Below, piece by piece: positions 1 through 5,436 of a stretch of DNA of 10,020 nucleotides; position 1 is the stretch's first letter; every line of letters begins with the position of its first letter. The position numbers were made by a program, and so were the translations under genes. A model generated the notes under the pieces. It ran no database searches and was not told the origin of the DNA. It saw nothing but the letters and a program-made list of their open reading frames with translations. Source of the DNA: Myxococcales bacterium (GTDB taxonomy: Bacteria > Myxococcota_A > Polyangia > Polyangiales > Polyangiaceae); the NCBI GenBank assembly GCA_013298325.1, contig JAAFHJ010000130.1, positions 1 through 10,020 on the forward strand, in the 5' to 3' direction.

Positions 1-258
1 TGGCTCGCCGAGCGGCCGGTACTCCTGGATATTCCTGACAAACCGCCGGTCGCCGCCGGCGTGCGCATGCGTGAGGAGGAGGTCGCCACCACCTTCCGCA
101 CCGTCGTTTTCTACTTGCCCGCCTCTGTGCTCGTCCTGTTCGCGGCCGTCTTCTTCTTTCGCCGGAGTGGGGATCGTTATCTCACGGCGGAAACCCCGGA
201 AAAGCCTGCAAAAAAGAGTCCTTCCAAGAAGCGTGTATCTTCCAAGGAAAGGCGATGA
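1..258 (+). CDS. C-terminal end of a GldG-like ABC-transport auxiliary protein (partial, cut at the left edge)
   Basis: The reading frame is open from base 1 to the TGA at 256-258, so this is the last 85 residues of a longer protein. It opens with WLAERPVLLDIP, which fits the C-terminal 'nWLa...l..I..k' stretch seen before the last membrane helix in GldG/ABC_transp_aux proteins. It then has one clear membrane helix (roughly TVVFYLPASVLVLFAAVFFF, residues 35-54) followed by RR and a Lys/Ser/Pro-rich cytoplasmic-type tail. In this family a large extracytoplasmic domain sits between two helices and assists an ABC exporter (GldA ATPase, GldF permease). The next gene is a DUF4340 protein overlapping by ATGA, a pairing commonly found in these operons, which supports the call. 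The substrate is unknown. Only the C-terminus is visible, so another membrane protein with a C-terminal anchor cannot be excluded. The Met at base 67 is internal, not the start. Confidence 0.72.
   Translation, partial: WLAERPVLLDIPDKPPVAAGVRMREEEVATTFRTVVFYLPASVLVLFAAVFFFRRSGDRYLTAETPEKPAKKSPSKKRVSSKERR
244..248 (+). promoter_or_regulatory. Ribosome binding site of the DUF4340 gene
   Basis: AAGGA lies six bases before the ATG at 255 and inside the end of the GldG-like gene. It fixes the start of the DUF4340 gene at the ATGA overlap and supports coupling of the two genes. Confidence 0.7.
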
Positions 259-2294
259 GCGGCCGGAGCTCCTTCGTGGTGCCGGGGCTCCTCGCCGTGA
301 TCGCCCTCGGGCTCGGCGTCGCTCTCGTCGTCGATCGGGCCAAGCACGAGGCGGTCGATCCCGAGCGGGCGGACCGTCTCCTCCCGGCCTTCGTTGCGTC
401 GCGCGTCTCTGACCTGACAATCCGCGACGGGCGCGGCGAGGAGATTTCCCTGGTGCGTGCCGCTGGCGAGGCGAATCTTTTTCGGACGCAGGCGGGCGAT
501 GACGTCGAAGTGGTGAAGCTTGCACGCCTTTTTGCGGCCCTGGAGCGTGCGGCGCCGACTCGTGTCGTTGGCGCCGGGAGCGTTGGCACCGTCGCCGGGA
601 CGCTCGTGTTTTCCTCGGTGGACGAAAATCGTGCATCCTACAAGCATACGGTGACCGTCGGTGCCGAGGCCCCGACGCCGGCCGGCGCCCGCTACGTACA
701 GGTCGATGGCGGCCCGATCGTCGTCGTGACCGCCGACGTCGCTGCCGATTTGACCCCCTCGCCAGCGCTCCTCCGGGACCGAAGGCTGCTCCCCGTCGGG
801 TTGCCGGCCCTCGCCCGCCTGGAGGTCACCGAGCGCGGGCGAACGACGCTCTATGAAACCCGAGACGGGCGCATGTACGTCGGCTCCGCACCGGTGGCCC
901 GCGTGACCAGCGACGCCCTTCGCGGGATCTTTGCCGACCTCCTCGCCGATCAGCCGCTTCCATCAAATGTGGAAGATCCGCCCATCAATCAGCGAATCTC
1001 CGTGCGCATCCTCGACGACAAAGGGGCCGAGGCGGCGACGCTCCTGCTCGGGCGCGAGGGGGCTGCCTGCCCGGAACACGACGCAATCGCCAGCGTCGTT
1101 CGCAGCGGGAAGCGGACGGTAGCCTGCGTATCTGGCGAAATATATAGGGTATTTGAGAGTGCTTACGAGGCGCGCGTCGACGACAAGCTCGCCCCCGTTC
1201 GCAGCGATGAAGTGCATACGATCCGCATTCGCCAGGGGGGCGAGGGGGCCACCTTCGTGCATGTTGCACGCGTTGGCGCCGGCTGGAGCGATTTCTCCTC
1301 GGGGGCTGCCGTCGCGCTCCCTGCCGATCAAGTTGCTTTGATTCAGCGTTGGCTCGCGGCGGTCCTCACCGTCGCCGGCACGCCGACCCTCGACCGTCGC
1401 GACCACGGCCCATCCGCAATAAGCGTTTCGCTGGAGGGGGCGCTCCCGGGCGGCTCCGAGCGCCCCTTCACCTTCGACCTCGAGCGGGCCGGTAACGGTT
1501 GGGTCGCCGAAAGGGGCGATGGCGGTTGGCTCCACTTTCCGAGCGGCCACGCGCTCCAGGGCATCGTCCCGTTCGCCGGCATGTTCGCCCCCGCCTCGCT
1601 TGCCGCCAAACCGCCGACGGTCGCCGACCTCCACGAACTCGCCATCGCCTGCGAGGGGCGCCCCCTCGAAACGATCCGCCGCGAGGCGGGCGCGTTCTCC
1701 TTCGTACCGGCCGACGGGCGTCGCGTCGATGCGGCGGCGGTCGCCGGAATTGTGGAGGAATTTTCGAGGCTTCGTGCCGATGCGTGGCTGCCGGGGCCGC
1801 CGCCTGCTGTTCCTGCATTGTGCACGCTTTCCGTCGACGGCCCCCTCCGGCTCTCCCTCTTCGCGGAGGGCGTCGCGGCACTTCCCGACGGGCGGACGTG
1901 CCTCCTCGACGCCGCCTTTCTCACGCGTCTCCAGCGCGGCGTGGCCGACCACCACCTCGTTCCTGTCCTCTCGCCGAATGCGATCGTCGCCGTCCGGTGG
2001 AAGCCGGACGGGGGCGCAGAAGGGCCCCGCGAGGCAGCGCCGATCGCCGAGCTGCTCGTACCGGCCGTCGCGGAAAATCTTTCTAAAACATCGAAGGTTT
2101 CCCCGCTTGGTGTCCTGACGTTGACGACGCGGGTCGCCGAGGGGGGCACCCGCGACACGCGCTACTGGGTGAGCCGAACAGAAAACGGCCGCCTCGCACT
2201 TGGCGAAGCGACCGTTGGGAAGCGGTCGGTGCTCGGCGACGAGGAGAGCAAGCAGCTGCTCGGCCTGCTCGGTCGCGATCTTCCGCTCAAATAG
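255..2294 (+). CDS. DUF4340-type membrane-anchored protein of a GldG-linked ABC system, 679 aa
   Basis: The ATG at 255 overlaps the upstream stop (ATGA) and has a good ribosome site AAGGA at 244-248, so the two genes are probably translationally coupled. Residues 7-26 form one hydrophobic segment (VVPGLLAVIALGLGVALVV region) that serves as signal anchor; the rest is soluble and presumably periplasmic. The chain is rich in beta-strand patterns typical of DUF4340, for example IRDGRGEEISLVR and LEVTERGRTTLY, separated by short amphipathic helices. A signature D-x-x-L-x-P followed by a V/I-x-x-L-x-I strand recurs at about P44, P180, P314, P454 and P570, implying about four tandem modules of 116-140 residues. 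Cysteines occur at 272, 291, 466, 523 and 549, so disulfides are possible. The molecular function of DUF4340 is unknown; context suggests an accessory to the ABC exporter upstream. It is longer than many family members by my recollection. The ORF ends inside the convergent transporter gene. Confidence 0.83.
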   Translation: MSGRSSFVVPGLLAVIALGLGVALVVDRAKHEAVDPERADRLLPAFVASRVSDLTIRDGRGEEISLVRAAGEANLFRTQAGDDVEVVKLARLFAALERAAPTRVVGAGSVGTVAGTLVFSSVDENRASYKHTVTVGAEAPTPAGARYVQVDGGPIVVVTADVAADLTPSPALLRDRRLLPVGLPALARLEVTERGRTTLYETRDGRMYVGSAPVARVTSDALRGIFADLLADQPLPSNVEDPPINQRISVRILDDKGAEAATLLLGREGAACPEHDAIASVVRSGKRTVACVSGEIYRVFESAYEARVDDKLAPVRSDEVHTIRIRQGGEGATFVHVARVGAGWSDFSSGAAVALPADQVALIQRWLAAVLTVAGTPTLDRRDHGPSAISVSLEGALPGGSERPFTFDLERAGNGWVAERGDGGWLHFPSGHALQGIVPFAGMFAPASLAAKPPTVADLHELAIACEGRPLETIRREAGAFSFVPADGRRVDAAAVAGIVEEFSRLRADAWLPGPPPAVPALCTLSVDGPLRLSLFAEGVAALPDGRTCLLDAAFLTRLQRGVADHHLVPVLSPNAIVAVRWKPDGGAEGPREAAPIAELLVPAVAENLSKTSKVSPLGVLTLTTRVAEGGTRDTRYWVSRTENGRLALGEATVGKRSVLGDEESKQLLGLLGRDLPLK

Positions 2295-4374
2295 TCGCCT
2301 CAAGGGCGACCGCTGCGCCAGGGCGCGAGAGGTCGAGGCGCACCGGAACGACGATCATCGGGATGCCGAGCCGCTGGAGACGACGCTGGACCATCAATGC
2401 CGTTTCATTGTGCAAGATTCGGTTCCAGATCGTGTCGTCTTCAAAGAGCAGTTGCCCTGCAACAAAGAGCGCTTTGCGGTAGCGTTTCGCGAGATCGTTG
2501 GCGATCTTCTCCACCTCGACGGCGACTTCGGTCCCGACGGAGAAGGCGCTCGCTGCGGTCAAACCGAGCGTTTTTGCATAGCATTCGTAGCGAAGCAAGT
2601 TCTGGCGCGTCCGTCGTTCAAGCGCGGCCAATTGATCTTGCCCTTTGAAGGACTCAGAATCGACGACTGCCACGCTCACAAAAATAACGCCGGAAAAGTG
2701 ATTCGGGAACATCCGAAGCAGCGTAAGAAGGGCGTGGCGCCCAAGGCCGCTGTAGCCGCCCACAAGCAGGATCGCGACCGGCTTCGCCGGATCCGGGTCG
2801 GTCGCGGCGTGGTGCTCGGCGAGCCCCTTCGTCGGTCCGTCCTGGAAGACCTCGTGCTCGCTCGTCGATCCTGCAAGCAGCTCTTCGGTCGGCGATCCTT
2901 CGACTTCGGGCGGCGAGGGGAGGTCCTGATCGAGCTGACGAAGCGCGCGGACCACCTTCGTATAGTGGCGTTTGATGAGCATGCAGGCGACCACAAGAGC
3001 GGTCGTAAGAACGATGGTGATCCAGCCACCTTCGGCGAATTTCTCGCGAATGGTAATGACGAGAATCGTTAAGCAGAGCAAGAGACCAATGCTGTGGGAA
3101 AAGAGCGAGCGCCCCCAGTTCTTGTGCTCCTTCCGGTGGCGAATCCAGAAGCGGACCATCGCCAGATTGGAGAGCGAAAACGTGAGGAATACATTGATCG
3201 AGTACATGACGACGAGCTTCGAGACGTCGCCGCGGGTGTAGGCGAGCGCAAGAAACGCGGCCCCTGCCATGATCATCACGCCGTTGCGCATGGAGAGGCG
3301 GTCGGAGAGCGCTGCGAAGCGGTGGGGGAGCCAAGAGTCGGTCGCCATGTTCGCCATGACGCGCGGGCCGTCGAGAAAGCCAGCTTGCGCGGCGACGAAG
3401 AGGAGCGTCCCTTCGGCGACCAAGGCGGCGATCACAAACGCGTTTCCGACGCGGAGACCGCCGATGCTCCAATGACCGGCAATCCGCTCAAAGAGGACCG
3501 CGTTCATCGTTTTCCCTTCTTCGGGGTGGGCGTGCACGAGGAGGTACGAAAGAAGGATTCCGCCGGCGGTGAGCGCGAGCGAGACCGCCATGAGGACCAT
3601 CGTCCGCTTTGCCGTCCGCACGCGCGGCTCCCGCATCATGGCGACGCCGTTGGAGACCGCCTCAATGCCGGTATAGGTGCCGCCTCCCATCGAATACGCG
3701 TGGATAAATCGGCTCATGAGGCCGACGGCGCCGAGGGTCGCCGCGCTGTGGGCGACGTTCGATTTCACTTCCGCGGTGACCGCGCCAACGTCCCCTGCGT
3801 GGCCGCCGATGGCGACAGCGAGCGCAATCACGTGGGTAATCAAGAAGATGACGAAGATCGGAACGAGCGAGGAGACCGACTCCTTCGCGCCTCGAATGTT
3901 GAGAAGCGTCAGGAGGGCGATGCCGGTGAAGGCGACCGGGAGCTTCCAGGGGAGGAAGCTTGGCGGCAGAAAGCTGAAGATGGCGTCGGCGCCGCTCGCG
4001 ATCGAGATCGTGATCGTGAGCACGTAGTCGACGAGGAGCGCCGACCCGGACACCACCCCGACGCGCTCGTGGAGGAGCTTTGACGCGACGACGTATCCGC
4101 CACCGCCGGAGGGGAACTGCTCAATAATGCGTGTATAATTGTCACTGAGAACAGTGACGGTGGCGGCCGTCGCGAGGGCCAGGAAGAAGGCGAGGCCGGT
4201 ATGCTCGCCGAGCGCCCGGAAGGCCTCATCGGGCCCGTAGGCCGACGAGCTAAGTCCGTCGGCGCCGAGGCCGACCCACGCCAGCAGGGCGACAAGGGAG
4301 AGCTTGTGAAACGCGTCGGGGTCTTTGACGTCCTTCGGGGGGCCGAAGAGGAGGGTGCGAAGTCGCTGCGCCAT
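2287..4374 (-). CDS. KimA-like APC-superfamily potassium transporter with large C-terminal cytoplasmic domain, 695 aa
   Basis: The N-terminal ~470 residues have about 12 hydrophobic helices of APC type. From memory of Bacillus KimA (K+/H+ symporter), its K+-site residues have counterparts here: D39 and Y46 in GADGLSSSAYG (KimA D36/Y43), D116, Y117 and T120 in LLVDYVLT (KimA D117/Y118/T121), E238 in TYTGIEAVSNGV (KimA E233) and Y391 in VVMYSINVFL (probably KimA Y377). A Ser/Thr/Glu-rich linker (about 485-529) leads to a ~165-residue alpha/beta domain starting AKPVAILLVGGYSGLGR (glycine-rich turn at 539-546) and ending with an IPMIVVPVRL strand. Proteins of this layout are often annotated simply as 'amino acid permease'. 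It lies downstream of kdpD-kdpE on the same strand, which supports a K+ role. The ATG at 4374 lacks a close Shine-Dalgarno; a GGAGG lies about 20 bases upstream, and an in-frame stop at 4420-4422 with no other start between leaves no better choice. It ends tail-to-tail with the DUF4340 gene, overlapping 8 bp. K+ specificity is inferred. Confidence 0.85.
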   Translation of the reverse strand: MAQRLRTLLFGPPKDVKDPDAFHKLSLVALLAWVGLGADGLSSSAYGPDEAFRALGEHTGLAFFLALATAATVTVLSDNYTRIIEQFPSGGGGYVVASKLLHERVGVVSGSALLVDYVLTITISIASGADAIFSFLPPSFLPWKLPVAFTGIALLTLLNIRGAKESVSSLVPIFVIFLITHVIALAVAIGGHAGDVGAVTAEVKSNVAHSAATLGAVGLMSRFIHAYSMGGGTYTGIEAVSNGVAMMREPRVRTAKRTMVLMAVSLALTAGGILLSYLLVHAHPEEGKTMNAVLFERIAGHWSIGGLRVGNAFVIAALVAEGTLLFVAAQAGFLDGPRVMANMATDSWLPHRFAALSDRLSMRNGVMIMAGAAFLALAYTRGDVSKLVVMYSINVFLTFSLSNLAMVRFWIRHRKEHKNWGRSLFSHSIGLLLCLTILVITIREKFAEGGWITIVLTTALVVACMLIKRHYTKVVRALRQLDQDLPSPPEVEGSPTEELLAGSTSEHEVFQDGPTKGLAEHHAATDPDPAKPVAILLVGGYSGLGRHALLTLLRMFPNHFSGVIFVSVAVVDSESFKGQDQLAALERRTRQNLLRYECYAKTLGLTAASAFSVGTEVAVEVEKIANDLAKRYRKALFVAGQLLFEDDTIWNRILHNETALMVQRRLQRLGIPMIVVPVRLDLSRPGAAVALEATI

Positions 4375-4448
4375 AGGGCAGGGACTAGGCCCACGCCTCC
4401 ATGGGCGGGGATCAAGAACTCATAAAGACGGCGGTCTACGGCGCCCTT

Positions 4449-4658
4449 TCAACGGGCAAAAATTGCAAAGAGAGTGCAGAGTACACCAAGCGATTCCTGG
4501 GTGCCGAAGGGGCGCCGCAGCAGCAACGAGGGGACCCAGGCGACGAGTCCGAGGGCGACAATTAGGATGGAAAAACGATGGTTTCGTCCGCTTGCTTCTC
4601 GGTCGGGGGGATCGGTCTCCGGCGCGTTCGGAGGCGCGGGGCATCGGTAGGGGGACAT
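4449..4658 (-). CDS. Possible small membrane protein, 69 aa, between kdpE and the transporter
   Basis: An ATG at 4658 opens a 69-residue frame. The first 27 residues are Pro/polar and Cys6 is present. Residues 29-47 (FSILIVALGLVAWVPSLLL) form a strong membrane helix, followed by RRPFG and a shorter hydrophobic stretch at 57-68 (LGVLCTLFAIFA). Third codon positions in the hydrophobic part are mostly G or C, as in the real genes here. The same frame could start at a TTG at 4688 (79 aa). The ribosome site is poor (CAGAGACG before the ATG). It lies between a potassium two-component system and a potassium-type transporter on the same strand. It is tempting to compare it with small Kdp accessory peptides such as KdpF, but I see no sequence similarity and assign no function. 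It may instead be non-coding leader. Confidence 0.38.
   Translation of the reverse strand: MSPYRCPAPPNAPETDPPDREASGRNHRFSILIVALGLVAWVPSLLLRRPFGTQESLGVLCTLFAIFAR
4456..4469 (-). promoter_or_regulatory. AT-rich TTTGC direct repeat / dyad upstream of the transporter
   Basis: On the minus strand TTTGC is repeated with a nine-base period (4469-4465 and 4460-4456), and the inner part GCAA-AAA-TTGC (4456-4466) is also a dyad. It lies 82-95 bases before the transporter ATG. OmpR-family regulators such as KdpE usually bind AT-rich direct repeats with a period near ten bases, so this is a candidate operator. It overlaps the end of the tentative small ORF. Confidence 0.25.
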
Positions 4659-4696
4659 CGTCTCTGGTGTAGAGAACGCCCCCGTCAATCGGCGTA

Positions 4697-4713
4697 GAGA
4701 GCCGACGGCTCCC
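4697..4713 (-). terminator. Hairpin 22 bases downstream of kdpE (possible weak terminator or attenuator)
   Basis: The plus-strand text gagagccgacggctccc folds as a 7-bp stem (one G-U pair in the minus transcript) around a 3-base loop. On the kdpE transcript it follows the stop codon closely, but no U tract follows, so it is not a classical intrinsic terminator. It could end or reduce kdpDE transcripts before the transporter gene, or act as an RNA stabiliser. Confidence 0.3.
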
Positions 4714-4736
4714 GATCAAGATTGGATCAAGAGATC
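4714..4736. repeat. Three GATCAA-type direct repeats at the kdpE end
   Basis: GATCAAG occurs at 4714 and 4725 and GATCAAAG at 4733, so three GATC sites lie within 23 bp; the last overlaps the kdpE stop codon. A fourth GATCAAG lies at 4410, 36 bases before the transporter start. They may be protein-binding half sites, and each contains the usual Dam target. Clustering by chance is possible. Confidence 0.5.
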
Positions 4737-5436
4737 AAAGTTTGAAGCGGTAGCCGACGCCGGCCTCGGTCAGAAAGTGGGCGGGGCGGGACGGATCGAC
4801 CTCAAGTTTGTGGCGGAGGTTCTGGAGGTAGACCCGCACGTACTGGGTCTGGCCGATGGCGTTAGGTCCCCAGACTTCTTTCAAAATTTGGCGATGGGTG
4901 AGCACGCGCCCCTCGTGACGCGCGAGGTACGAGAGGAGCCTCCACTCGATCGGTGTAAGATGCACCTCTTCGCCGGAGCGCGCGACGAGCCGCTTTTCCA
5001 GGTCGATCAGGAGATCTCCCGCGGTGATCTGCGTCGTCTCTGCCGGCCCCTCCTGGGCGGCGTGGCGAAGCGCGACGCGAATGCGTGCCAGCAATTCGCC
5101 GGTTCCGAAGGGCTTCACCAGGTAGTCGTCGGCCCCGGCGTCGAGCGCTTTGACCTTGTCCTCCTCGCGGCCCCGCGCCGACAGCACCAGCACGGGGACC
5201 TTCGTCCACTCGCGGAGGCGGGCGATGACCGAGAGGCCGTCGCCATCGGGAAGTCCGAGGTCCAGAATGACGAGATCGGGGCGGTGCATCGACGCCGCGA
5301 CGACCCCCTCCTCGGCGGAACCGGCCGGAACCACACGAAAACCGCCTGCTCCGAGGGCAACCTGCAACAATTTTTGAATGGCCCCTTCGTCGTCAATGAC
5401 GAGGACGAGTGGGGCGTTTCGCGACGCTTGATTCAT
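4735..5436 (-). CDS. kdpE: KdpE, OmpR-family response regulator of the potassium-responsive KdpDE system, 233 aa
   Basis: The N-terminal receiver domain (about 9-122) has acidic pocket D15/D16, phospho-acceptor D59 in LVILDLGLPDGDG, S86 in VLVLSAR and K108 in YLVKPF. The C-terminal winged-helix domain (about 130-233) has the family pattern LTPIEWRLLSYLARHEGRV, then ILKEVWG, YVRVYLQNLRHKLE and the final GVGYRF hairpin. This arrangement and the length (E. coli KdpE is 225 aa) match KdpE closely. The start chosen is the ATG at 5434-5436: it overlaps the kdpD stop by ATGA, has a GGAAG ribosome site and puts the receiver at the proper distance, whereas the longer frame adds 29 Arg-rich residues encoded inside kdpD. 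KdpD phosphorylates KdpE under K+ limitation or osmotic stress, and KdpE then activates K+ uptake genes. No kdpFABC is in the window; the nearest downstream transporter is the KimA-like gene. Confidence 0.95.
   Translation of the reverse strand: MNQASRNAPLVLVIDDEGAIQKLLQVALGAGGFRVVPAGSAEEGVVAASMHRPDLVILDLGLPDGDGLSVIARLREWTKVPVLVLSARGREEDKVKALDAGADDYLVKPFGTGELLARIRVALRHAAQEGPAETTQITAGDLLIDLEKRLVARSGEEVHLTPIEWRLLSYLARHEGRVLTHRQILKEVWGPNAIGQTQYVRVYLQNLRHKLEVDPSRPAHFLTEAGVGYRFKL

Larger units (their letters stand above)
4375..4734 (-). promoter_or_regulatory. 360-bp spacer between kdpE and the KimA-like gene, likely control region
   Basis: This is the longest stretch without a confident gene. 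Read on the minus strand it holds, in order: two direct repeats of CTTGATC just after the kdpE stop, a short GC hairpin (4697-4713), a possible 69-aa membrane protein (4449-4658), a small AT-rich dyad with TTTGC direct repeats (4456-4469), a weak TTGAAA box about 80 bases before the transporter start without a convincing -10, another CTTGATC (4410-4416) and a GGAGG about 20 bases before the ATG. Local G+C drops to 30 of 60 bases at 4441-4500. I could not place a definite promoter. A separate KdpE-driven promoter here, or read-through from kdpDE, are both possible. Confidence 0.4.

Noticed and set aside
61..258. Independent 65-aa protein at the left edge
   Set aside because: The frame is open to base 1 and the upstream residues fit the GldG C-terminus, so it is the end of a larger gene.
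963..2303. 446-aa minus-strand ORF opposite the DUF4340 gene
   Set aside because: Arg/Gly/Ala-rich shadow translation with no domain pattern; the plus strand has a signal anchor, a ribosome site and repeated strand patterns.
3094..4083. 329-aa plus-strand ORF opposite the transporter
   Set aside because: Charged, His/Arg/Asp-rich shadow of membrane-protein codons.
4420..4719. 99-aa minus-strand frame in the kdpE-transporter spacer
   Set aside because: Arg/Pro-rich, no hydrophobic or conserved pattern; the overlapping 69-aa frame with a membrane helix is the better candidate.
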